Positions 21,946 to 36,900 of a DNA stretch of 64,000 nt are shown here, piece by piece (within the stretch, counting starts at the first letter, position 1; every line of letters starts with the position of its first letter). The stretch is from positions 15,334,001-15,398,000 of the forward strand of contig NC_079880.1 in the NCBI RefSeq assembly GCF_029227915.1. Direction: 5' to 3'. The notes beneath the pieces were generated by a model. That model did no database searches. It was not told where the DNA came from and saw only the letters and a program-made list of their open reading frames with translations. The translations under genes and the position numbers were made by a program. The DNA is from Hydractinia symbiolongicarpus. Its lineage: Eukaryota; Cnidaria; Hydrozoa; Anthoathecata; Hydractiniidae.

Positions 21946-24900
21946 ATGGCTGTGATGTCTAATGTGTTTCATAACTTGAAAGACATCACAGGCTTGACAT
22001 ATGATCAGGTATGTAGTGGCACATAGCTGGATTCTTTTCTATTTCTTTGCTTTAAAATTGCTCTTTTGTAGCAGTTGGCATTATATTTTTACACTTTTCT
22101 TTCAAATGAAAATATTGCTTGATGAATAAGTGGTTGTTAAATGGTTGTTAATTAGCAGTTCCTAAAATGAAAATAGCTGAAGCTTCCAATTTTTTTCTCT
22201 TTCTGAAACAAGTAAATATATATCTATGTTTATATAATATCGGTCTGGTCTTTAAAATACCTCACTGTCATCATGAACTTTTATTCAGCAGCCGTGCTGT
22301 GCGCGGTTCACCTCCCCTTTCAGCTTGATAAGGACGTTTTCTCATAATTATAGAACGAATTACAGCAATATTTACGCTTTAAAGGCTCGTTTTCTCAGCA
22401 TTTTATAACCAATAACAGTAATATTTTAGGGACGTTAATTCATTTTATAGCAAGTCACAATGATATTTAAGCTTTGTAGGGACGTTTTCTCATCTTATTA
22501 ATTGGTTTTTAATTGGTTCAACCTCATTTCAAAATTCATTTCAATGATACGTCAATAACACCTTTACAAATGATATTTTGACAATCATATCAAATCATTT
22601 TAGAACTTTTGTTTCAAAATAGTTTTAAAATATATAGTTTCCTTTTTCTTTAGTATGTTATAAAATCATTTAATGAAAATCATTTCAATTGGTATCAAAA
22701 ATAAAGCAATCTTGGTTAACCCTATGCAAAAACCCTGTTTAAAAGCCTTTTTTCAAACACCTAGCAATCTTTGTTACTTCCATAAGTTTCTTAAAGTAGA
22801 CTAGTAAATATAAAAGTGCATTTGTTAAAAAATCACCGTCAAATTTGTAATATTTTTAAAGAAAAATGGGATACTTTGGTTTAAATTAAAAAAAAAAACA
22901 GATTGAAATCATCCACAAGAATTAACAAAGTTTACGGACCAGAAGAGCTGACCAATACCTGTAATGCAGACAGTGGTACTACTTTTCTCAAACAGAATAT
23001 TTTGCAGATCACAGAACAATAAGGGGTCTATAATGGTAAATCTAATCGATGATCAAATGCTTAATTTCAGCAATAATGACCATTATTGATCTGTAATATC
23101 TAAACTTTACATGTAGCATCAATGTAACAAACAAGAAATAGGGTATCATTAGTATTAACATAAAATTTTACTAAGAATACTTTCACACATTCTTTCAATT
23201 TCACTTTTTTGTGGTGATCTGTAAGTTTTGCTAAACAATTTTATTATTATTTCATTATAGGTGAAGTTTGTTGTGACTGTATTTCTATGTTTACCCTTGA
23301 GTTACATTTTCCGCACCTGTTGCAGTACGAAAACTATTTCACCTGCTACAAGACATTACCTTTCATTGATATGTGGGGCTGGTCTTCTCACATTTTGCTT
23401 TGGAAGGTAATTGCTTTATTTGCTTTATATCGTAAGTTTAATCTGTGCATATATTGTGTCAATCAGGTTGGAAAATATAGATGACTTGCAAAATATTGGC
23501 AGTTTTATCTAAACTTTGTATGTATCAGTTTTTGTTTTTCAAAAAATATGTGGCATAAGAAGAATTGTCTTATTAGTTAAGTAATAAAAATATAAGCCAG
23601 CGACAATTCCCAACCTGCATTAGTCACTTACACCTACACAAAACTTACATTCTGAAGAAATTTTTGTTTTAGACAAGCAGTGCACCTTTTGCTGTCTTCT
23701 GTGATGAGTTACATTCTTATGCTTTGCATTGATGAAGCTGTTGTTCATAGGTAATTCACTTTTTACCTACTGAGGATTAATTATTGTCATTAAAAATAGA
23801 CCTAATTTGTGCAACTTTTACACATTGCATGGCAGTGAGTAGGATTCAATTAGCAGTCCCCAGAACTAGGAGCAACAAAAGAACCTATTATACTACGACT
23901 ATCTTTTTTTTTCTACAGATTCACAGCATAATTTTGTTTATTACGAGGTAGTATATTTGTGAAAAATTGTCATTTAGATATGTATTTGTGTGTGCAATGA
24001 CATATCTTTCAGTCATTCACATCAATCGTATGCTCACTCAAAATGGTTATGTGATAGACATCTCAGGGTAAGTGATGCACATTTATTAGCATTCTCCACT
24101 TATAAAAAAATTGTTATATTGAAGGACGTGTGTAAATAAGGGGCAAGGGTGTCTATTTTATATTTCAAAAATAGGAAAGCCTATCAAGAAAAAAAGTCTT
24201 AAAGAAAGAGTATATTAGTAAAAAACGATTTAGTTGAAAAGTAAGTATTATCGACGCCTGTCTCTGTCATCATCACTTAATTGAAGTTAATTACCTGGAT
24301 TTTACATAAGTCTTAAACCAAAAGGAATATATTCACCTGTTATTATCGCTTACTAGAAATAGCTCACTGTTATTACACTTCGCTTTAATTCTAAAAGTTA
24401 TTAAAAAACCCATCAAATATATTCAAAATAAGGCAGGACCTTTTTAGAGATGGTGGGACCCTCAAAAAAGTGTGCAGGTATAAATTTCTACATATGTGTA
24501 TATAATCTGTTATTTATAGTAGAAATTGTTAAGAATTCTCTTACTCATCTTATTCTTACTTACTCTTACTTATTCCTACTCATTCTTACTTACTCCCTAC
24601 TCATTCTCACTCACTTATTCTTACTCCTACATGTTCTTACTCATTCTTACTTATTTTTACTTACTCCTACTCATTCTTCTTATTCTTACTTATTTCTACT
24701 CATCCTTACTTACTCCTACTTGTTCTTACTTATTTCTACCCATCCTTACTTACTCCTACTTGTTCTTACTTATTTCTACCCATTCTTACTTACTCCTACT
24801 CATTCTTCTTATTCTTACTTATTTCTACCCATTCTTACTTACTTCTACTTGTTCTTACTTATTTCTACCCATTCTTACTTACTCCTACTTGTTCTTACTT

Positions 24901-27900
24901 ATTTCTACCCATTCTTACTTACTCCTACTTGTTCTTACTCAATCTTAGTTACTACTATTTGTTCCTACTTATTCTTACTCATTCTTACTTACTCCTACTT
25001 GTTCTTACTTATTTCTACCCATCCTTACTTACTCCTACTTGTTCTTACTCAATCTTAGTTACTACTATTTGTTCCTACTTATTCTTACTCATTCTTACTT
25101 ACTCCTACTTGTTCTTACTCAATCTTAGTTACTTCTACTTGTTCTTACTTATTTCTACTCATTCTTACTTACTCCTACTTGTTCTTACTTATTTCTACCC
25201 ATTCTTACTTACTCCTACTTGTTCTTACTTATTTCTACCCATCCTTACTTACTTCTACTTGTTCTTACTTATTTCTACCCATTCTTACTTACTCCTACTT
25301 GTTCTTACTCAATCTTAGTTACTACTATTTGTTCTTACTTATTCTTACTTACTTCTACTTACTCTTACTTATTCAGGCCACTTATGCTTGCAACAATCAA
25401 AATAACATATGTTGGTTTTAATATACATGATGGTCTGTACATTTTGTTTTTTGTTGTTCAGTTATGTTGTTAATCTCTCTTATTAACACCAACATGCTAT
25501 ATAAGATGTAAGAGCAATTTAAAACACGATTTTATTTATTTTACAACATTTTTTACATCGCATATGTTAGTGTGCTAATCTAAGCAATTAGAAAATAAGT
25601 TTTTTACTCAATACTTTACAGTAAATTGTGCTTTTGAAATATATTTTTTGTTCTAATAAAAATCTTATTTGTTTTGTTTGGCCAGAAGGATTTTCAACGT
25701 TGGTTTGTATTATAGCGGTTTTTCCTTCAATTATTTTACTTTATAAAAAATTTATTTAAACCAACAAAATTAACATGTTCTTATTTGATTCTTTTTAAGC
25801 TTTCATGTTGAAGAGGGAAGACGAAAATAAACCGTAGGAACTCGTAACTTATTTGTTTTTATTTTAATACGGTATATTTATCAGTCATACGTTTTCAACA
25901 AAGAACATTCCACTTGTACTTAAAGTTATGCATGTATTGTTTTTCATTTTTATAGCCCTTTCTTTAAACCCTTCGTGTTATCCTAACATTCTGTTTAATG
26001 CTCTGAAATTTAACCCTATCTCTATCGGAAGTTTGGGTCCATTGCTAATACTGAGTCACATAAACGGCACCTTCGCTTAATTTCTTCCTAGTATAAGCTA
26101 CAGTGCTAAAACTTTGCTAAATATAAGGCCTACTGATTTCTTTATATTCGAGAAAAGAAATATTAAAAAATTACAAAACTTTTTGCTTGTAGCATAGCAT
26201 AGCTTCTATATATAATTTTGTACGAAAATGGACTAGAAAATTAATGAAAATGGTCAGATTATTTCCTGGGTAAGAAGGCAGCATCGAAATATTTCCTGTC
26301 ATCACACAACGTGATTGGTTAGAACTTACATAATAGCAGGCTATACATCTCAGTATTGCCTGCCATCGTACAACTGTGTTCAATGTTATAATATGGTGGC
26401 ATGTAAACAAGAAGCATTAGATAAGATAAAAACGGAAAAAAGTTTGCAAAGACAAAACCAAAGTTTGAAAGAGGGGGGCGTTTATTAAATTTTTCACACT
26501 TCGTCTCTTTTGCAGTTTTTAAGGATACCTATATTATATATCTTCACAAAAAAAGAAGATATTCACATGTTTTAGAGAATTAACTTCAAAAGCAAAAAAC
26601 TAAATTTCCAACCTTAAACCTAAGATTTACAAAAAAAGTAAGTAAGTAAGTATACTTTTACTATCGCCCCCTATGAGGGAGGGGCGTCTATTCGAGGGGG
26701 CGTCTATTAGAGGGGGTGTTTATTCGAAGCATTAGGGTAAGCAGTGACTACTGTACTTTTAACAAAAAAATTTTTTCCCCTAAATTTCAGTAAAAGATAA
26801 CACGATGTTGTTGCCACAATATGCCCTTTCGAATCACATCAAAAAATGACTTCTGTGTTCTACAAAGCAAAATTGGGTAACAACCCATGTAATATCCATG
26901 AAACCTTTATCAAATAAACAACTTTGACATTAGTGAATATTTTCCGGTATTGCCCTTTTAAACAGTACTTATAGGGTTTATATAGACTATCCCATTTTTC
27001 TACCACGCGAAAGAAAATGTTTTAGGAGAAAATTTTTTATGTCATTGCCATAAATGTATAAATTTTCTATTGCTCGAGAAAGAGCCAAGGAAAGCGGAAG
27101 TACATAAAGACGTATCAGAAACGATTGACATTTATTTTTTTAGAACAAAACCAACATTGTTGGAATACCTCAGTTACATATTTGGCTTTACGACAGTGTT
27201 TTGTGGCCCACCACCTGAATTTCAGGATTACAAAGCATTCATCGAAGAAACACAATACATCAAATTTACGGTAAGTAAGGTAACATATGATTTTGATTTA
27301 TGTGGCGAAATGTTGTTCAAGCGCAATCTGCACAATCTGGACATGAGAAAACTCGATGTAAAATACCACATTGTTTTGTAGTGGTTTAAAGCCCGCTTTG
27401 GATAAATCTCAATTTGAGTGTATGTAACTCAGTTCGAAGTGTGTGTTTTGGTGTTTACATATTATTCTAACAGGGTTGTCTTAAAACTTCTCAAATCTCC
27501 TCTAGAAGTAGATTTTTTAACAACTTTCACAAATTTCGTTAATTTTTATTTTTTATTTAGCAGCAAAAAAAGATTCCATCACCTGTTGTAAGTTTTTATG
27601 TATAGTTTATCCAGGATTTATAAATGTTTTGGATAATGTTTTTTCTTCTGAACTGAGGATATATATAAAAACATACATACACATACATATACATTGTGAT
27701 CAACGCTTAACAGTGCTTCACTACAACTTAATCTACATGTTGTGTGTTGTAAGGTATTCCGACATTCTTGTCATTCTGTCAAATTATATCGTATCCTTTT
27801 AATTTATTCAAACTTAAAAAGGAACTCCTTTTTATGTTCTCGACAAAGAAATGATTAAAACAATACTGTATAATTATGTTGCATGGAAGCATGTCCATTT

Positions 27901-30900
27901 TAATGATTCAAAATAAAAAGGGGATCTAGTGGGTTCACAATTTCGTTATATACAAACTATCCTAGAAACCTAGAAGAAGTGTGAAATAACATCAGCAAAT
28001 AATATCAGCATGATTGCATAAACCTTTGCACAGTGGAAGCACTAAATATGGATGAGGGTTACTTAGCCAGTCCTTTCATCCTTCTCAGATAATAATGCGA
28101 AAATCAAATGTGTATTCTCTTTTATAGCTTCCAGCTTTAGCTAAATCTGTATTAGGGTACGCAATGGTAGCTTGTTACGCAATATTGGTACCCTATTATG
28201 AACCTCACTTTCTTGGAAGTAAGTTGTTTGCTATTAGACCTACAGTTGAAAAACTTTGCAAATATCAAGAGACTTAAGCTATATAATTTTTTTTCCTGTA
28301 AAATACAAATTCTCAATTTGCTACAGACTACCCTGCAGAATCGTTTTAATTTTTGATTTGACAATTTGTAATCAGTGTTTATATCCAAAAAAACCTCAAG
28401 TTTTTAGACTCTTTGTGAGTACAGTATTTTTACTAATCATTACGTTATGATTTAATTCTTTGTATACTTATTTTAAAATAAGCTAAATTTTATCCTCCAA
28501 TAAATACAAATATGTTAATTTTGAGCAGTAATCCTTTCCTCCATGTCGAGCTCCATTATGCTTGTAATAAAAACTTGTATTTTTTTTTAGACAAGGAAAG
28601 GTTAGCCAACTCTAGTTTGTTGTCAAACATATTGTTCGCTGAAATGGTTATATATCTCAACAAAGCGAAATATTTTTCACCGTTTTTAATCGGTAAGTAA
28701 GTTTCTATTTTTTATAAACTAGTCGTAAGCCCGTCGGAAAAATTCACGAGAATTTACCGTCAGGAAAATTCACGAGGATTTACCGTCGAAAAAAACCACA
28801 AGAATTAAACGTCAGAAAAATTTACAAGGATTCGTCTGTCGGTATTTGCGACCACCATGTTTGGCTGACATACTATCGACACTTCTCACTTGTGTTCTGA
28901 AATGGGTAAAGTTTTAGATATCGAAAAAGTGACCTATTAAAGGCTAGGAGAAAAAGAGCTAGAGTAGGGTGGAATATAATCACACTTTTTCAAAAAATAC
29001 GGTCAAACCCTCATAAAAAAACATACACACTTTTGCTTATGACGTCACAACTTTTTGTCACAATTTTTTGTCACAACTTGAGGGAAATTAAGCAAATGCC
29101 AGAGCACCCATTTTTCCAAAAAAATGTGTATATATTAAAAATGAGTTGGTTTAAAAATGCTATCAGTAAACTATATGAAACGGTGACGGCACCAGTGGCA
29201 GCAACTCGCGACGCTCTTGTCGATCGACTACAGAGTGTGCAGAACATGGTTTCTTTCTACTACAAGGCAAAGGAACAAATTTCGAGAGTGACAACGCTTC
29301 ACGATATCGCAAACCATGAAAATTGGATCGAGGCCGTTGAGGAGATGCCCCATAAGCTTGAATATGTCCCCAACAGGTTCAAGACGCAGGACATGTGCAA
29401 CAAGGCTGTTGAGGATAATTCCGAGATGTTTGAGTATGTGCCGGACCATTTCAAGACGCAGGACATGTGTAACAAGGCCATTGAGGAGGAGCCCTGCACG
29501 CTGAAGTATGCACTGGACTGGTTTGTCACCCGGGACATGTATGCTAACATGAACACTAGGCCTGAACTACTCGAGGCCTACCATCAAAGGAAAGCCGAAA
29601 AGGCCAGATTAAAGAGGATCTTCTTCCAATAGCCTGGCATCCAGATAGGGTGCTTGTCGGAGGATAAAAAGGCAGACCTCGAACAATTGTGGGGCTGTTG
29701 CGATAAGCATGAGTTAACCTGAAAACGTTATCTTACAGGAATTGTTGCAAGATAATACTACTACTACTACTACTGCTACTAATACTACTACTACTACTAA
29801 TAATAATAATAAAATGTGCATTAACTGTTAGTTTGAAAAGTATGATTTTCATGACCTTCCTTACCGCCATTGGTTTCTCCCTACCACTTGTAACCCTAGC
29901 ATGCGTACAGGAGGAGAAGGAGGGGTCCAATGAACGGAGGATTAAGTGGTTGGAGGATCGTCTTGATATCCTAATAAATGAATGAGCATTGTGACGACTG
30001 TTTGGCAGTACCCAACGCATATGATAAATGTACCTGTGGACGTAGGTTCGTGGTAAGCGGTAAAATGTTATGCTGGCACTGCTACCATGAACACATTACA
30101 TATAACGGAGGTGGCTGCGTGTGTACCATGACTTGCAATTCTCTGCAGTCATTCGAAATATACGATAAAGAAGATGCTGAAATTTGAAAACGAACTTGTT
30201 AAACCTAATATATTCTACAATGTTGCTGCTACCTTACAAACATCGAAGATATTAAGGTAGAATACTTGACGGTATCAGAAGCCATACCTGCTAACGGAGG
30301 TAAGTATATATAACTATATGTGATAGGGTATCATACACAGGACTTTGTTGTGGCCTTGAGGGTAAACACACCGAAGATATGGTCCCCGAATGGGGTGACC
30401 AAATATAATACCAATGCATCACCGGCAATGAGCCTGGATTTTGAGGAGTATCCGGATTGGGTTGCAGAATATCGTAAGTATGGCAAAAGATCGAGGAGTT
30501 AATCTTTGAAAAATTAACGACAGAGCCTGTAAAAAAGGATCGTTATGTGAATGCCAAGCTCCAATATTACAAGGACACAATTACCACCAAGTTCTATGGT
30601 ATGCCTGTACCGTATGATGAGCCTTGCCAAGCCAGCGCTATTCTAGCCTCTTCATCTGTATATGTACAAGGCAAGAACCACTACCCACAGACACACATCA
30701 CGGAATGTCGGTACAAGGATTTCAAAAAACAATGGTTGGTAAGCGAGGTCTAGAAAAACCATATATTTTATAGGGTCATATATAGACCCTATATAATAGA
30801 AATTAAGGCCTATACCTAGGTGGGGACTCTACATAGTGCTTGCGTATTGCACAGATTGAAGTTTTTTTAAAATTTCATCCTTACCCTCCTCCCTACCCCT

Positions 30901-33900
30901 TGCAACCAGCTGGGCTCTTTACGATCTAGCATTTACGATTCTGTTAAACCGCTGTCGCATTTGCTCCTTGAGCATCACATACCTCTCTTTTTCACGGATG
31001 GTCACTGCTGACACTAATTTCCATTGCCTTGCTTATTAGGTCAATGATACTGTTTAATTTGGCCTCAGCAAGCAGCCTTATACCCTCATGTTTTTTTGAC
31101 TTAACACTTACACGTTTTGAAGCGTTCCGAAGACTGGCTTGCCCTATGCCGGCGGCAATCACGAGTCCCCCCATAGCACAAGCCAATGGGACCCCCATGC
31201 ACGAGGCCATAGCTCCTATCCCCATCCCCGACGGAATCACACTTACGCCAAACAGACCATGGTCGCACATCCTGACCCACGTGTTGTGCATCTTGAATTT
31301 TTTCGCCAATCTATTCCTTTCCTTTATTTCATCCCTTAGGTAATGTTCGATTTCTTCGACCTTCTTGAGCCTAAAAATCTGCCCCTCATCCTGATCGGGG
31401 ACATGTGCGGGTGCACTCAGTAATAAATTTGGGTACAGCTTAGCTATATCGCTCATTTATTCTATCAGGATTTGCATTGTGATGTCAAAGAACGTGACGT
31501 TCTTCTCGTGATGGTGGAGATCTGTCCCTTGAGTGGAAGGTAGACAGGGGTATCAAAAGTCCAGGTCAGCATGTCTCCCCATGGTTTCAATTCCTTGCTA
31601 GGAAGCAAACCTTCGATTTTTTTCCATCCAATAGGCAGTCGTCTTCATCCAATTGTGGACAAATAAGTCTTAATTTTTGGTATATATCGGTTCTGTATAT
31701 GGTATCGTAATCACCTTTGCGGGGTCATGGGTTAATCCCAGGAGCTCTTGCAATTGCCTACCGATCACCACCGTATAGCCCTCACCAACGAGGAGTCTAC
31801 AATATTCATTTTTCAGTACAAATAATGATATCTTTCCCTCTGCCTGGCTGTTGACAATAGCCGCGATGTCCTCGATTTTGTACAGGCCATTCATAATCTC
31901 AATCCGAGTCACTCTCTGATCAGGTCCCACCTTTCTTATAGTGATATCATTGTTGCTATATAGGTTCAGCCATCCGGGTCTGATACTAATAGATTTCAGA
32001 GCTATTTGAGTGTCCTGCCCCAGGTAATCTTCAAATATGGTAGACTTCTCAATATCTGTAATATAGAGTTGTTTCATATCCTTTTGTTTTAAAGAAATGA
32101 ACATATACCAATACAATCACTCTGCAAAGTATAAAAGTAACAGGGGTGAATGGCCACTTGGCGTTACAAATTTGGAGCATCAGGACCGGTATGTGAGCAC
32201 GGAGTCTCATATTTCCGTGGTATTCCCCGAATTCACCAATTACCCCATCAAAATACCAACGACCTACCTTGATGAGCCTGTTAATGTGAATTGGAAGGGT
32301 CTAGCATTGGACTTATTGGAACATTCAGGTCAATTTCGCTACCCATTGTGCAACCACCACATTAGGCATCTGTACCAAACACATGACAGGCTCGGTACCC
32401 CTTATCAACTCAGTTTTTAAATTTCATGTTTACTATCATATGCGTCGTATCCTGGCAAGGATGAAAGTGCCCATGCCATATGACGATGGGTTCTCGCAGT
32501 ACAAAAATCCATACTCGAGCTCTGTGTATGCCCAGGTATGCCGCCAATACGGCGCAGATCCCAATAGTCTGTACAAGTTTAAGGCCGTCATGTCGTTGTT
32601 GACAAATGGTAGATGGTGGCCGCAGGTTGATGGGGATTGGGCCAAGTTTATTATGCCCACAAGCCAAGGTCTGACGTCAGAGTGCTTGACGAAGCTGAGT
32701 GAGAGTATCAGGGTTTATGTGATCCTATTGCTGGGATCGCAAGCGGGTGCCAAAGCATCCCTGATTGGATCTAATGCAAGCAACTACACAGCAAATGGGC
32801 TATGGTAGAACGTCAGGAAAATGTAAGCCATGACATCACTGAGTTCCAGAAGGTACTCCAGTATGCCAGGACCCCAGTGAACTTTGCTGTAATGCACCAT
32901 GTTTACATGCTGCCCAGTGACATGAATCTGCGTATGGGGAGGATTGTAGGGTATAACAACAATACCCTGATCGCACCCGCGAACGCAATACTCGGTATAC
33001 GACTTGATCTGAATAATAAACCACTTATGAGGCATGCCACACCTCCTATACATACCATACCACCTACACCCCCAAAGCATGCCATTAGACATTTGGCATC
33101 TGCCAAATCACCCCCTAAGCATACAACACCTATTACACCTCTCATACATACCCCCGATATACAGGTCATACCACCTCCCAAACATGCCACGCCCCATATA
33201 CCTAAACAACTCCCACAAAATCAACACGAGGATACCGAAGCCTCAATAATCACCGTAGGGATCGGCCTCATCCTTGCCTATAAATGGTTTTGAAAAAATA
33301 AGGGCTTATTTCACATATAGTACTACAAGCCCGGCAGCTCCTGCAATGGCCATATACAGATGTTTAGCAGCTAGAGTAACGATGGTTGACGCTACCCTCA
33401 GAAGGAAGGAGACCACTGTACCTATAATACCCGGCAATGCAGCACCTGCCTTAGCTGCTAGATATTTCAGGAAGTTTCCGGGCCTCTCGAGTTGCTTCTG
33501 CACAAACCCTTTTTTACCACCCCCTGCGGTCCCCCCTGCCGCACCCTCTCTTCCCGTAACATCAAGGACAATGGTGGAAATTAGTAGACCTGCGGCAGAG
33601 ACGATGCTGGCTATGGTTATCCCCTGTTCATGGAAGAGTGTTTTTAGGTTTTCAAGCAAAGGCATGTCATCCCGGCGATTTTCATCAACTCGGACTTAAT
33701 ATTCCGTAGATGCTTAAAAACCTCCTCAGATAACACCCCCTGCCTGCTAAGTACATCCTTTCTTTGCCCTTTCAAGTTTTTGATATCTTTCTCCAACCTG
33801 TCAATGTCCTTATTACTTTTCACCCCAGACTTCCTGCTTCTTAAGCTCTTTTAATTCACCCTCTTTTGTATTTATTTTACTATCATGGGAAATAATATCG

Positions 33901-36900
33901 CTGTTCAGATTCTCGATATTCTTCTGTAAGTTTTCAATTTCAGCTTTTAATGATCTCATGTCAACCTCGGGGGCATCATCGTCAATGCCTGCAAATGAGG
34001 TATCTATATAGCCATCCATATCTTGAGCAAAACTTTGAATACTGTCAATTGTCTCCATCTCCATCACATCGGAGCTTCTCAAAGGGGTCCCCCCATCATC
34101 CTTATCCCTATTTATAAAGACATTAACATTATCGATAAGATTCTGGGCCCCTGTCCTACTACCTTTGTTGGGTGTCTGATATTTATCAAAGCCTATTGCC
34201 TTCATACGCGCACTACCCAGCCTTTTATAGTTATTAAATTACCATCTTGCAACGTCACTACTACTTCCGGTAGTGATCTCTTTCCTGTCACAATCCTCTT
34301 TAATATAAGTTCACCGTCCCCCAATTTGAAATCTGTCATAATACATTGCATTGAGTGTCATACCCAGCCCATCCCTAAGATTCGTGTACAGGCTATCAAC
34401 CTTTGATTTAAATAGCTCCGTCCTTTGCGCCTGAATACCCAATCCCAATCGTCTACGCGCATCTCCCTCCTGCTGGCCTGGCGTTGAAGTCCCGATGTTC
34501 CGGGCAATTGCGTTGATTGCTGGGTATCCTCGTTATCGCCTTTATCATCATGCTTGCCAATATCCTCCTCGGTCGTGAAAATCAGATTATCCATTTATTT
34601 ACAACATTTTCATCCCTATAATAAATATAATGAACTCATACGGTACATTGATGGACCCTTACGCAGAAAGCAAGCAGCTTCTTAGCATGAAGGGACGCCG
34701 GCAAAGAGTCCAGATTTCCCATACTCCATCAACCATTAATCAGAATGAAGATCTATATGTCGCCACTTAAAATATGCCCCAGAATGATTTCATATTTTCG
34801 GGTAGTCTCAAGCTCCTATTTGACCTGGCTCTGACGGGGACCAATACAACAAGAACCATCGTGTCGAACATAGGGAAAAGTCTGGTGAAAAGCCTACGTA
34901 TTACTCTAATTGGTAAAGAGGTCCAAAACATTAGCGATTACAACATTCTAGCCGTCTATCGGGATCTATGGCTACCCAAGTTTGGTAGGGACAATAACCT
35001 TATTTTACAAGGTATTAATCCAAACGACGGAACCATTAGGGCATTGCAGGTAAGTGCCAGTGGCCATGTGAGCATTGATGAAGAAAAGGCAATTGTGGCA
35101 GCCTATGGGAACACCTTTTGCATACCCCTGGGCCAAATGTTTAAACTGACGAAAGATCTACCATTCTACCCGGCAGGACTCTATGACCGCCTTCAATGCA
35201 TCGTAAATTTCGCACCTTACGCCGACGTCACCAAGGATGGAGGGACAGCAGCCTCAGGGTCTACAGCAGCCAAGCCGGCCAATGCTACGTATAAAATTAC
35301 CAATATTAGGTTGGAATTCGACAAGATTACCCACGAGGGCTTGGCAGGTACTATGATGTCAAGATATACAAGACTCGCTTTGCCCTATGAATGAGTACTT
35401 AGAATGAAGGTTGTGACCATGAAAAAAACCAGATACCAGTGACTTTTTACAGATTGATGCCCCGACAAGTCCTTCAAAGGTGTCCTGCTATTTTTCATAG
35501 ACCCCGGGAAAGTGAAGGCTTAAGCCGGTGTGAACGAAGTTTTTTACAATCCCAAAATTGAGAAAATCAGCGTGACGGTGGAGGGGGAGCCCAGCGAGTT
35601 GTATTCGCACGCAATGTTACCCAAGGATCATTTAGAGCAGATCGTCGGCATCTTTGGCAGCCATGACTCTAATGTGACCATTGACCAGTTTTTCAATGTA
35701 AGGTATGGCCTATTTGTGGATCTTCGAGCATCTCCCGACAATATTTTGCATGGTAGCGGAAGATCCCTACAACGCTTAAGTGATGGCATTACCCTGTACA
35801 TAACCAAGAAAGCAGATGGAACCGGAGAGTTCCAATGTTATGTATACCTCCTGCAGGGCGCGCAAATGAATATTTTGGATGGCAGATTGGACCGTGTTGA
35901 ATATTGAAATAAAGAATGGCCACAATAGCTGTGATCGTTGCTGGGGCGGCCATAAACGCCCTTGCATTCGGCGGGACTAACTTTCTATTTTCAAAGCTCT
36001 CGGGACATGGGCGGCCGATCGTAAACGGCATGACCTTGCGGTTAAAAGCTCAATACAGCCCAGGCGGAGTGGATACGTAAGAGGCAGGCTAAACTCGACT
36101 GGTTTGCGACCGAAAGAGAGAAACAAGTAAAAGCCGGCAGAAGCCTAAATAGCATGTACCAATTTTATATTGCTTCTGATAGAAAGGCACCACAATTATA
36201 GGATTTTTACGTACCATCGAAGCAACAACAAGATGGTGAACTCACGTTCGTCCTTGGCTTCCTGTCCGTGCTAGGCTTCGTGGGTTACAAGTATCTGTAA
36301 GAATGCGTTTTCTGACATAATAAATATGTTAGAAAAATCACCACATATCGTTACAGAGGAGGAAGCAAAAAACTGAGTAATATCTATTATACCCCGGAAA
36401 ATTTGTGGGTCGGCCGCAAAGCCGTTAAATTACTCGCAAAACAGCGGTCTGTCCAAAAAGAAGGTAATTCATTGGCTTAGGCAACTGCTCTGGCTGAGAT
36501 ATATCAGGGGTCTAAAACGTATTGACTACCCCCATTTCACAATTACGACACCCAACGAGATGCACCAATTCGATCTACTGTACATGCCGCATGACAGGCT
36601 GTATGGAAATACCTACAAATACATATTAACCTGCATCGATGTGGCTTTACGTTATAAGGTAGCGATACCCCTAAGAACAAAGAAGGCCAGCGAAGGCGGC
36701 GACATGATCAAAGACATCTGCAGGGCGGGGCCCTTACACTACCCAAAAACATTTCAGTGCGATAATGGTAGCGAGTTTAAATCGGATGTGAGCAAGCTCC
36801 TGGAAGATAAGAGTGTTGAGCTGAAGTGGGCCACCATGAAATATTGGCATACGTTTACAGCCTTCGTCGAATCGTACAATAAAGTACTCGCGGAAAGACT

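Noticed and set aside
24533-25376. CRISPR-like array
   Set aside because: The units are contiguous low-complexity repeats without unique spacers; the same holds for the ACGTTGAA, 162-bp and 129-bp arrays.
24450-25421. Long overlapping plus-strand ORFs rich in Leu, Tyr and Ser across the 24.5-25.4 kb array
   Set aside because: They are translations of a short tandem repeat in all three frames and have no start or domain support; the region is an MBOAT intron.
28966-29140. An upstream start for the DUF4116-type protein near 29033
   Set aside because: That codon is TTG and the segment is terminal non-coding leader; the ATG at 29141 matches the start in the right TIR.
33274-33699. 141-codon plus-strand ORF rich in Ala and Pro
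   Set aside because: Antisense to the 119-aa membrane ORF, which has an ATG, fits the minus-strand gene block and has membrane segments.
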